From Pectobacterium sp. PL152 (GTDB lineage Bacteria; Pseudomonadota; Gammaproteobacteria; Enterobacterales; Enterobacteriaceae), in the NCBI GenBank assembly GCA_021907015.1, contig CP091064.1:1240001-1304000 (forward strand): 64,000 bases of DNA, written 5' to 3'. The notes under the pieces are model-generated. The model was not told the DNA's origin and searched no databases. It worked only from the letters and a program-made list of their open reading frames with translations. The position numbers were made by a program, and so were the translations under genes. Of this stretch, positions 20,607-28,038 are shown in pieces; position 1 is the first letter of the stretch; every line of letters begins with the position of its first letter.

Positions 20607-21526
20607 CATGGGCTTGCCATCTGGCGCGTTACCGCCTCTGTTTTCAAAGCAGGGAACCGCTGGTGCTGCCGCTGTTTAGCGGCTCCCTGCTGCGCGGCGC
20701 GTTCGGCCATGCGCTACGGCGCATCTGTTGCATCAGCCGTCAGAAACAGTGTGACGGCTGCCCGTTGCTGGCCGGTTGCCAGTACCCGCTGTTGTTTGAG
20801 CCGCGCCTGCTGCAACACACCTCCGGCCAGCCCCAACCGGCTCCGCCTTACGTGCTGGAGCCGCCCGCCGTTCAGGGGGCGCTTGCCGTAGGGGAAATGT
20901 GGCCGGTAGATGTGGTGCTGCACGGCCCAGCGCTGCCGCACCTGAGCCTAATCATTCTGGCCTGGATGCAGGCGGCCGTTCAGGGGTTCGGTGGTCAGCG
21001 CGTGCCCGCACAGTTGTGCCAGGTACAGGTCGAGCAACCCGATAGTGAAGCGCGCTGGCTGACTATTTGGCGTCACGATCAGCCATTTATTTTGCCACAC
21101 GCCACCACGCAAACGCCGCCACCGCCCCCAGAGACAGACGCGCTACGCCTGCACTTCACCACTCCGACTCGGCTTTTACGCCAGGGAAAACTGGTACGGA
21201 CGCGTGAACTTCAGGCACAAGACCTGCTGGCTGCGCTGGAGCGACGCCTGCACACGCTGGCCGATTCGCTGGGCATTGCCCCGCCGCCGCCGCTGACCAC
21301 GCAACCCGTCACGCTGCAACCCGGCCAGTTACGCTGGATGAACTGGCAACGCTACTCCAGTCGCCAGCAACAGGAGATGAATCTCGGCGGGTTGATCGGT
21401 GACGTCACGCTCCACGGTGAACTGACGCCGCTGTGGCCGTGGCTGTGGCTCGGCCAGTGGTTGCACGTAGGCAAAAACAGCAGCTTCGGGCTGGGGCGCT
21501 ATCAGTTAGAGGCGGTTCCCCACTAA
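20603..21526 (+). CDS. cas6: crRNA-processing endoribonuclease Cas6
   Basis: RAMP endonuclease that cuts the pre-crRNA in each repeat, leaving the 8-base handle. 307 residues, intact. It carries a four-cysteine motif (CCISRQKQCDGCPLLAGCQ), found in a subset of Cas6 proteins, and the C-terminal Gly-rich loop GKNSSFGLGRYQL that defines the family. Last gene of the six-gene operon. The repeat's two small hairpins are its likely substrate. Confidence 0.88.
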   Translation: MTWACHLARYRLCFQSREPLVLPLFSGSLLRGAFGHALRRICCISRQKQCDGCPLLAGCQYPLLFEPRLLQHTSGQPQPAPPYVLEPPAVQGALAVGEMWPVDVVLHGPALPHLSLIILAWMQAAVQGFGGQRVPAQLCQVQVEQPDSEARWLTIWRHDQPFILPHATTQTPPPPPETDALRLHFTTPTRLLRQGKLVRTRELQAQDLLAALERRLHTLADSLGIAPPPPLTTQPVTLQPGQLRWMNWQRYSSRQQQEMNLGGLIGDVTLHGELTPLWPWLWLGQWLHVGKNSSFGLGRYQLEAVPH

Positions 21527-21541
21527 CGTCAGGAAGAAAAA

Positions 21542-21619
21542 ACGCCGTCTGCGGGCGGCGTGGAAGGGTTTACTGCGTTATTCCAGACTATCTATATACA
21601 CCCGCCAGTCAATGGCGGG
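21542..21619. terminator. Inverted repeats between convergent cas6 and nuclease gene
   Basis: Two stem-loops: ACGCCG/CGGCGT at 21542-21561 and CCCGCCA/TGGCGGG at 21601-21619, 16 bases after cas6 and just beyond the end of the convergent nuclease gene. Neither has a long T run, so termination is plausible but unproven. Confidence 0.35.
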
Positions 21620-21627
21620 CACTGTAC

Positions 21628-22327
21628 CTAATGACTGCAATTTACCAAGCAAACGGAACAGAAAAAGATTAACGCATTCTCACCGCTTTTGATTGTTATT
21701 GCGTCATCATAACTATCAAAACAGGAACCCGACACCGCCAGACCGCAATCCAGTTTTCGGTTTTTATCGCTGGAAATAGCCTGCAAATTTTCAGTAAATG
21801 CCTTTCCGAGTCCGTCTTGCCACTCAACATCAATCGCCACAATACCTGCTACGATCGGGAAATGTTCGACAGGTTTGGCCGTACCGTAAATATTTTTATT
21901 AACGTACTGGTTCGATATAATTTTCGGACAGATGCCGCTTTATCGGCTGCATAGTCAAGGTAGGTTTTATTAATGGTTGGTTTAACCTCCAATACCGCAT
22001 ACACCGCCTCTGCCGGAATAAATCGGTGCCCTTGCTGGTCTAATAATGTCGGTGTGTAATGCCGGTCAAAAATCACTGCGTCTATCTGGTCGCTGGTCTG
22101 GCCTTCTGAATCCAATACAATACCGCGGTCAACCGAGTAACGCTCAGGCAAATACTGGCGAATAATACTCAAAAATAACTTTCATTCACCTCGCCCATGG
22201 TTCCATTATGCGTAATCGTTCGGGATAAATTTAATTGAGAGGCCAGTAGTTGCTGTTGAAGATTAAAAGATTTTTTTAAAAACTCTCTGCCATTCATTTT
22301 AGATAACTCTTTTGCCTGATTCGTCAT
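21628..22327 (-). CDS. DUF6602-like PD-(D/E)XK nuclease (two frameshifts)
   Basis: Not part of any known core Cas family. With one base restored in homopolymers near 22170 and 21890 the product is 233 residues; the start ATG at 22327 follows an AGGAAGGGA ribosome site. The core SDQIDAVIFD, then about 25 residues, then YAVLEVKPTI gives the D...E-x-K catalytic pattern of PD-(D/E)XK nucleases, followed by a conserved AADKAASVRKLYRTST helix. This layout matches my memory of the DUF6602 family, often seen in defence loci. It is convergent to cas6 and sits between the effector operon and array 2, so it may be an accessory nuclease of the system. Confidence 0.68.
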
Positions 22328-22466
22328 ATTCCCTTCCTGATTTTAACTTTCTGAATATCCACCGGAGGAAAAGTATATCGCTTATCCATAAATTTTCCTG
22401 CTCTGTCCGTCCCTCGTTCAGGCACAGATTTTGCTTCTTTTGTCTGTCATATCCGCGACGCCTCAA

Positions 22467-22661
22467 CAGGTTCATTTTCAGTACAAAAAACCAGCAAAAA
22501 TAAAATCATGCCGATAACAACTCACATGGTATCAATCCGTTGGTGCACCGGTGTTTGTCTTGGTATTGATTTTGCTTAAAAACGTGTTTTTTGCGATGGG
22601 AAAAACAGAGAAATATCGTCTGGCTTGATCAAACAAAAACAATGGGTTATAAATTTTCATT
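22467..22661 (+). promoter_or_regulatory. Leader and promoter of CRISPR array 2
   Basis: About 195 bases nearly identical to 24417-24605. Sigma-70 elements: TTGATC 22625-22630, 17-base spacer, TATAAA 22648-22653, start expected at the first repeat. A sigma-54-like element TTGGTATTGATTTTGCT lies at 22560-22576. The unassigned DNA from 22328 to 22466 holds no gene I can support. Confidence 0.7.
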
Positions 22662-23044
22662 GTCCTTACGGACGCTCCCTGACTGAAGGGATTAAGACCT
22701 TGATACGGCTGCTGCGTCACCCAACGCTGATGTCCTTACGGACGCTCCCTGACTGAAGGGATTAAGACGCGATCTGGGTTGAGATATTGATGCCAGTAGT
22801 GTCCTTACGGACGCTCCCTGACTAAAGGGATTAAGACACGATGACGTTATCACGCATCCAGAGTTCTTTCGGTCCTTACGGACGCTCCCTGACTAAAGGG
22901 ATTAAGACCTGGTTATTTTGTAAAGTTTGTTGTCGCCTGAATGTCCTTACGGACGCTCCCTGACTGAAGGGATTAAGACCCCAGAAACAACGCCCTTACG
23001 CCTCCTACTTTGTCCTTACGGACGCTCCCTGACTGAAGGGATTT
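22662..23044 (+). CRISPR. CRISPR array 2: six repeats, five spacers
   Basis: Repeats at 22662-22698, 22732-22768, 22801-22837, 22872-22908, 22943-22979 and a degenerate last copy 23012-23044. Spacers are 33, 32, 34, 34 and 32 bases. Repeats differ only in the loop of the second hairpin (GACTGA or GACTAA) while the stems are unchanged. The final repeat loses the AAGAC end, as in the other arrays. Lies between the effector module and cas1. Confidence 0.97.
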
Positions 23045-23185
23045 AGCGGTACAGCGCACGGTGTCCGGTTATTCTACCGCCGTCACACTTCTCACTTTTT
23101 CCCGTATTTTTCCCTTTCCCCGCAACAAGTGACGTTTCCGCCCACTATCCTTGATGGTTAAAAACATCACATTGATGAGGGAATA

Positions 23186-24067
23186 ATGACGACACTGGTG
23201 CTTGATAGATCAGACTATCACCTCATGCTGCAACAAGGATTACTGCATTTGTCTCACCCCGAACGAGAGACTCGTTTACTGCCGCTCGGTGATTTAGAAC
23301 GGATTGTGATGGGTGCCGGTATCACTCTTAACAGTGACTTGTTGCTAAAATTAGCCGAACTGGGTATCGAGCTGATCGTGATTGGCCGATATCGCTGTGC
23401 CCATCTTTTCAACCCGCAAACGCCACCTAATGCATTACGGCTAATGCAGTATCAATTGACATCTCAGGAAGCGTGTCGGGCGCAATTCGTCAGACGACTC
23501 ATCATCGCACGCCGAGAAGGGCAGAATCAGGTCTTACGGCGCTTGCATGCCGCACCATTACCCCCATTGCCGGACGATTCTGCCCGTTCACTCATGCTCG
23601 ATGAAGCGCATTTGAGTCACCACTATTGGCAGGCTTGGCGACAGGCTCTGCCAGAGAGTGGCTTTCAGGGTAGGCAGCGTCAACCACCAAGCGACCCGAT
23701 TAACGCCTTACTGTCACTTTCCTCTACGCTCGAAGATCAGGCGTTGATCCGTCCGCTGCTTGCCGAAGGCTTTGACATCAATCTAGGCTTACACCACAGC
23801 ACTGGGTATCGCCGCCATAGCCTACTGCTTGATATCAAAGAACTGACACGCGCTACATTGGAACAACACGTGCTGGATTTATGGCAACATCGTACCCTCA
23901 CTGCCGAGCATTTTGACCATCATGGCAATGCCTGTCGACTAACAGCACAGGGGCAGCAAATTTTCTACACAGACTGGTTTAGCTGGCTGGCACAACGCCG
24001 CCGAGGGCTACGCCGTCTGGCGCGATTATGTCGTCGCCTGCTGGAACGGGAGGCTCGTTATGCCTAA
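23186..24067 (+). CDS. cas1: CRISPR integrase Cas1
   Basis: Metal-dependent integrase that, with Cas2, inserts new spacers at the leader end. 293 residues, intact. Probable catalytic residues by motif: Glu140 (LMLDEAHLSHHYW), His204 (GLHHSTGYRRHS) and Asp216 (LLLDIKE). The C-terminus is very Arg-rich. It overlaps cas2 by 8 bases. Placed between arrays 2 and 3, separate from the csm operon; both share one repeat type, so one adaptation module serves all arrays. Confidence 0.93.
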   Translation: MTTLVLDRSDYHLMLQQGLLHLSHPERETRLLPLGDLERIVMGAGITLNSDLLLKLAELGIELIVIGRYRCAHLFNPQTPPNALRLMQYQLTSQEACRAQFVRRLIIARREGQNQVLRRLHAAPLPPLPDDSARSLMLDEAHLSHHYWQAWRQALPESGFQGRQRQPPSDPINALLSLSSTLEDQALIRPLLAEGFDINLGLHHSTGYRRHSLLLDIKELTRATLEQHVLDLWQHRTLTAEHFDHHGNACRLTAQGQQIFYTDWFSWLAQRRRGLRRLARLCRRLLEREARYA

Positions 24068-24356
24068 ACCTCTGTGGCTGATTGGCTATGACATCGCCAG
24101 CCCGAAACGACTGCGCAAGATGCAGCGACGCTGCGCCTCACAAGGCTGGGCGTTACAGAAATCACTGTTCCTATTTGCACTGACTGTAGCGGAGCGTCAG
24201 TCTCTGTGCCGAGAATTGCAACGTCTGATAGACCCACAGGAAGACAGACTGCTCTGTTTGCCATTCGATACGCCAACCGGCAGTTTTCACATCGGCCCAC
24301 GCTCTGATTACCTGCTTATCCACGCCGATCCACGACTGAATGATTTTGTGTTTTAA
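24060..24356 (+). CDS. cas2: CRISPR adaptation protein Cas2
   Basis: 98-residue ferredoxin-fold protein that bridges Cas1 dimers. Starts MPKPLWLIGYDIAS with the conserved beta-1 aspartate (Asp11), followed by the KRLRKMQRRC helix and the LQKSLFLF strand, all typical of the family. Overlaps cas1, so they are co-translated. Confidence 0.92.
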   Translation: MPKPLWLIGYDIASPKRLRKMQRRCASQGWALQKSLFLFALTVAERQSLCRELQRLIDPQEDRLLCLPFDTPTGSFHIGPRSDYLLIHADPRLNDFVF

Positions 24357-24416
24357 ACACGCAACAGGCACGCCTTTTGCTTATTCTGCCGACGCATTGA
24401 ACATCATCTTACGGCG

Positions 24417-24605
24417 TCGTTTTTAGCACAAAAACCAGCAGCAATGAAATCATGCCGATAACAATTCACATGGTATCAATCCGTTGGTACACCGGTGTTT
24501 GTCTTGGTATTGATTTTGCTTAAAAACGTGTTTTTTACGATGGGAAAAACAGAGAAATATCGTCTGGCTTGATCAAACAAAAACAATGGGTTATAAATTT
24601 TCATT
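24417..24605 (+). promoter_or_regulatory. Leader and promoter of CRISPR array 3
   Basis: Near-copy of the array 2 leader. TTGATC 24569-24574, 17 bases, TATAAA 24592-24597 just before the first repeat; sigma-54-like TTGGTATTGATTTTGCT at 24504-24520. The duplicated block begins inside ACAAAAACCAGCA, directly after cas2. Confidence 0.7.
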
Positions 24606-25334
24606 GTCCTTACGGACGCTCCCTGTTTGAAGGGATTAAGACCCAGTTCGGGGTGTCAACCATGTTGGTTTCTTGTCCTTACGGACGCTCCCTGTTTGAA
24701 GGGATTAAGACACGTTGCTTATCAGTGACGCGCACATACTTATGTCCTTACGGACGCTCCCTGATTGAAGGGATTAAGACCTAACTATATAGGTTTGAAA
24801 ATAACTGTATTTTAGTCCTTACGGACGCTCCCTGACTGAAGGGATTAAGACTCTGAATCTGTTTCGATATACTGACGGTCAGGTGTCCTTACGGACGCTC
24901 CCTGACTGAAGGGATTAAGACGAAAATGGTGTTACCGAAATTAGCGTCGTCAACGTCCTTACGGACGCTCCCTGACTAAAGGGATTAAGACAAGACGTGG
25001 TCGCATATATCTCTGTGATACTTGTCCTTACGGACGCTCCCTGACTAAAGGGATTAAGACCTATCTGGACTATCGAGAGTGCGTTGAGCTACGTCCTTAC
25101 GGACGCTCCCTGATTGAAGGGATTAAGACGCATCCGGCACTACAGGCAGGGGTGGGGCTGTGAGTCCTTACGGACGCTCCCTGACTAAAGGGATTAAGAC
25201 TGAGTCGATTGCTCTAACCAACTGAGCTAAGGGTCCCTACGGACGCTCCCTGATTGAAGGGATTAAGACTCAAACATGTTGTACTGCGCGCCATTGCTCA
25301 TGTCCTTACGGACGCCCCCTGACTGAAGGGATTT
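24606..25334 (+). CRISPR. CRISPR array 3: eleven repeats, ten spacers
   Basis: Repeats start at 24606, 24675, 24744, 24815, 24885, 24955, 25024, 25093, 25164, 25233 and 25302 (last copy degenerate, ends 25334). Spacers are 32-34 bases. The two leader-proximal repeats carry the loop variant GTTTGA; others have GATTGA, GACTGA or GACTAA, with stem arms TCCCT/AGGGA constant. Spacer 9 (25201-25232) is the reverse complement of the 5' half of a tRNA. The longest array, next to cas1-cas2, is the likely active acquisition site. Confidence 0.98.
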
Positions 25335-25346
25335 CCTGCTTTATCT

Positions 25347-25371
25347 GCCACCACACTACGGTGGCATTTTT
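25347..25371 (+). terminator. Rho-independent terminator of CRISPR array 3
   Basis: Stem GCCACC (25347-25352) and GGTGGC (25360-25365) with a 7-base loop, followed by ATTTTT. It lies 12 bases after the last repeat and should end the array transcript. Confidence 0.8.
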
Positions 25372-25399
25372 AGGGTATGACCCGACTCAATCGCCGTTA

Positions 25400-25639
25400 A
25401 TGTTTTTTCCTGTCGTTGCTGCGTCACATGCCGATAGCACGACGGCCAGAATCGCTCAAGGCGTGACTCAGGCAACACTGGCACAAGCTCTCGGGAAACC
25501 ACAATCCTTCATTGCTAAAATCGAGAACGGGAAACGCAGGCTGGATGTGGTGGAGTTTGTTCAACAGGTTCGATTGCTGGCGTTTGATCCCGCCCAGGTG
25601 CTTAACAGCATCCCTTTCAGGCTTAAGGCGTTGAGTTAA
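25400..25639 (+). pseudogene. XRE-type helix-turn-helix regulator, probably truncated
   Basis: About 80 residues from ATG 25400. Residues 16-65 match a Cro/C1-type [23 protein letters not shown], then [18 protein letters not shown]. In complete relatives about 20 more residues with an L-x-x-L-R-x-A-R helix precede the HTH; here that part reads as unrelated sequence, so the 5' end is probably lost or frame-broken. The GTG at 25361 lies inside the array 3 terminator and is not a credible start. Confidence 0.5.
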
Positions 25640-26072
25640 CCCCGCATCTCGTTGGTGGATAAACACAAATAACCCGCTCGGCACGATAGCAATTCAAGTC
25701 AGTTCACAACACCGGTAAACCCGGTTCAGCACACGGCGATAATAGGAGTCTAACTAAACCATTCATATTATTGTTTTTATTGATTATTTCCTGTTGTATA
25801 AATTTCATTTATACACATCGGCGCGTGAGCCCCAAAAAGCAAACGCAAAACTTCGCTGTGTAATATACACAATACCGCCCAATAAAAAGATTTTTCACAA
25901 AACTGTTCACTCTCTTCACTTTTCATTTTTTATCTTTATTTTTAGCAAGTTAAGTGGTTAACAGTGAGTGAACAGATGACGAGTTACTCATCACCAATGC
26001 AGATAAGATACTACCAGGATGCAATTGTGGTACTCTTTATCGCATATATATGCGGATTAAAGGTGAAAGCAC
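25640..26072. other. AT-rich intergenic region before the Fic module
   Basis: No gene seen. Contains an inverted pair TGTTCACTC (25904-25912) and GAGTGAACA (25966-25974), and the stretch 25879-25993 is related to 27146-27255 on the other side of the Fic module. A promoter for the antitoxin gene is expected near 26000-26060. Confidence 0.5.
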
Positions 26073-26531
26073 ATGCGCTATGAAATGGCGGTACTCGCGG
26101 CTCTGGTACAAGAGGATTCCCCTAATACGCAATCTATCGTAACCGCTACAGGTATCTCGGAAAGAAAAGTACAGGACGTGTTAAACACGCTCCAGTCCAC
26201 GATGGATATCAACATTGCACGCGAAAAAAATGGCAAACGGCAAGCCTTGTCTATCTCGTCATGGGGCGTATTTGGTGACGGAGAACGGTTGATCGAGAAA
26301 CTGAAAAATACCGATTTGTCGATATTTAAACAGCACCGGAAAATCACGACAAAAGCGTTACCAGACAAAACGCGATCCCCACGTATGGTGACGCTGGAAG
26401 AAAAGCGTGATTACTACAATCAGGTGAAACTCAAAAACTATCGGGACAGTATGCGTCTTGAAGGATTCAGCGTTGAGGATACGCCACTTCCAAGCGACAA
26501 GCAGGAAAGAGAAGCGCTGAGAAAAATCTGA
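26073..26531 (+). CDS. FicA-type antitoxin fused to an N-terminal DNA-binding domain
   Basis: 152 residues. Residues 1-75 look like a winged-helix DNA-binding domain (SIVTATGISERKVQDVLNTL helix-turn-helix). Residues 107-152 match the small YhfG/FicA antitoxin: TLEEKRDYYNQVKLKNYRDS, then MRLEGF. Ser126-x3-Glu130-Gly131 fits the class I inhibitory motif whose Glu blocks ATP binding in Fic. Standard YhfG proteins are only about 55 residues, so the fusion is unusual and may give autoregulation. Directly upstream of fic with a 24-base gap. Confidence 0.75.
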   Translation: MRYEMAVLAALVQEDSPNTQSIVTATGISERKVQDVLNTLQSTMDINIAREKNGKRQALSISSWGVFGDGERLIEKLKNTDLSIFKQHRKITTKALPDKTRSPRMVTLEEKRDYYNQVKLKNYRDSMRLEGFSVEDTPLPSDKQEREALRKI

Positions 26532-26555
26532 TAGCCATGTATAAGGCGAGTGGTT

Positions 26556-27140
26556 ATGTCTGATAAATACGGCTCAGGGCACGATCCTTATATCTACTCT
26601 GATAGCGATGTTCTGATAAATAAGCTCGGCATCAACGATGACAGTCAATTCGACGAGGCGGAACGTCAACTATCCGAACTGGCCGTTCTCGATATTGAAT
26701 TTGAAGAACCGCCTTACGATCTGCATTATTGGTGTAGGCTGCACGGGAAAATATTCGGGGATTTATTCGACTGGGCAGGAGAAATACGGCGTATCGATAT
26801 TTCTAAAGGTCAAACACGTTTTTGCACCGTATCCCGTATTGAAATTGAAGCCAATAAAATTTTTATGCAGCTATCCAATGATGATTTTTTACAAGGCCTT
26901 GAACGTACAGCGCTAATAAATCAACTAGCAGAATACTATTCAGATTTGAATGTGATTCACCCGTTTCGGGAAGGCAATGGACGTTCTCAGCGTTTACTGT
27001 TCGAGCATTTGATTATCAATTGTGGCTATGGTGTCTCTTTCGAAAATATCGGCGTTCAGGAGTGGTTAGTGGCTAACGTAGCCGGATACCACGGCAATAC
27101 TCGACCATTAGCCGATATTTTTGAGAAAAGTATTCTCTGA
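26556..27140 (+). CDS. fic: Fic-domain AMP-transferase toxin
   Basis: Transfers AMP to target proteins; class I Fic toxins of the FicT type modify topoisomerase IV and gyrase. 194 residues from ATG 26556, 9 bases after AAGG; the GTG at 26550 is less likely. The active-site loop HPFREGNGRSQR at residues 135-146 is complete, including the catalytic His135 and the Gly-Asn-Gly-Arg ATP-binding part. The flap region GQTRFC is at 85-90. With its antitoxin partner upstream it forms a toxin-antitoxin unit. Confidence 0.9.
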   Translation: MSDKYGSGHDPYIYSDSDVLINKLGINDDSQFDEAERQLSELAVLDIEFEEPPYDLHYWCRLHGKIFGDLFDWAGEIRRIDISKGQTRFCTVSRIEIEANKIFMQLSNDDFLQGLERTALINQLAEYYSDLNVIHPFREGNGRSQRLLFEHLIINCGYGVSFENIGVQEWLVANVAGYHGNTRPLADIFEKSIL

Positions 27141-27145
27141 CCTCT

Positions 27146-27255
27146 CCAATAAAAGGTTTTGCACAAAACCGCCCTTCCTAAAAAATTTATCACTAATAAT
27201 CAATAAATTAAGAAATAATGAGTTGGTTAACAGATGACGAGTGCCCCGTCACTAC
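27146..27255 (+). repeat. Repeat related to 25879-25993, downstream of fic
   Basis: Shares CCAATAAAA, CACAAAAC, and GTTAACAG...ATGACGAG blocks in the same order and orientation with the DNA upstream of the antitoxin gene. The two copies bracket the Fic module. Similarity is partial (roughly two thirds by eye). Confidence 0.5.
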
Positions 27256-27270
27256 TTAGTGACGTTTGAC

Positions 27271-27298
27271 GCAAAAACCGGCTAATGCCGGTTTTTGC
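27271..27298. terminator. Bidirectional terminator between fic and thrW
   Basis: Perfect 12-base stem GCAAAAACCGGC / GCCGGTTTTTGC with loop TAAT; the T run is inside the stem on both strands, so it can serve fic from the left and thrW from the right. Confidence 0.8.
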
Positions 27299-27438
27299 GC
27301 TGGCGGCGTCTACCTCGCCGATTCACATTTGGGCACCTAAACAAGCACGCGAGAAAAATAGATGCGATGCTAGATCGCAGTGTGGCACAAGGAGAGAGTG
27401 TATGATTTATATGAAAGCAAGATAAGTCATTGAAAAAC

Positions 27439-27513
27439 TGGTGCCGATAATAGAGTCGAACCTACGACCTTCGCATTACGAATGCGCTGCTCTACCAACT
27501 GAGCTATATCGGC
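27439..27513 (-). tRNA. thrW: tRNA-Thr (anticodon CGT)
   Basis: Cloverleaf with acceptor GCCGATA, D-arm GCTCAGTTGGTAGAGC, anticodon loop ATTCGTAATG (anticodon CGT) and encoded CCA. It matches E. coli thrW, which likewise lies downstream of proBA. One base is missing in the T-arm (GACTCTA where GACTCCTA is expected), making it 75 rather than 76 bases; this is probably another homopolymer error. thrW is a known integration site for prophages. Confidence 0.93.
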
Positions 27514-28038
27514 TTTGGGATCGTCGTGGCGAGAGCCAGACGTGAACTACGGGGTGACAAATTAGTGATAATGGTACGTCAAGTCAAGCGTTTGACGATC
27601 GTCTGCTGGTTTTATCATCATCCTGTTGAAGATGATACGGTTCTGATAATTTTCCGTACTAATAATGTCGCATGCTATAGCTTTTGGGCTTAACGGAGAA
27701 GCCAGGCTCAGGCTTCTATATCACCTTGCTTCGGGAGTCGGTTCCAGACAGATAATATCTGACGATACAAACATCGCTCATTTTTAATCAATGTATTTCG
27801 CCGTAGAGTAGGAACGTTACAATAAAAATAACTTTTACCTTTATGATAAAAATGAAATAGGTCTCAACCAAACGGTCATTTTGTTTTAGGAGAAATCCTC
27901 ATTCTTTTATTTATTATTTTGCTCTACTACTGCCAAGGCAATAAGGATACTGTCTATACGTTGATGCCAAAATAATACTTCACCATCAAAAATATTATTT
28001 TCGGCATGACCAGAAAGTACCGTGAGAGGGTGTGAATA
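27514..28038. other. Intergenic region upstream of thrW and the secreted protein
   Basis: No gene that I can support. The promoter of thrW should lie at 27520-27580 on the minus strand, and that of the secreted protein gene near 27950-28020. GAGAGGG before ATG 28039 serves as ribosome site. Confidence 0.4.

Noticed and set aside
22502..22520. Leader bases ATGCCGATAACA resembling the 3' end of thrW (GTGCCGATAATA)
   Set aside because: Only about nine matching bases, not placed as an att site; treated as chance.
24569..24784. Open frame reading through the first repeats of array 3
   Set aside because: It is the CRISPR repeat read as codons (repeated CPYGRSL units); no ribosome site and no protein family.
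27146..27438. Integrase or transposase remnant next to thrW
   Set aside because: No frame on either strand shows recombinase motifs; only a terminator and repeat DNA are present.
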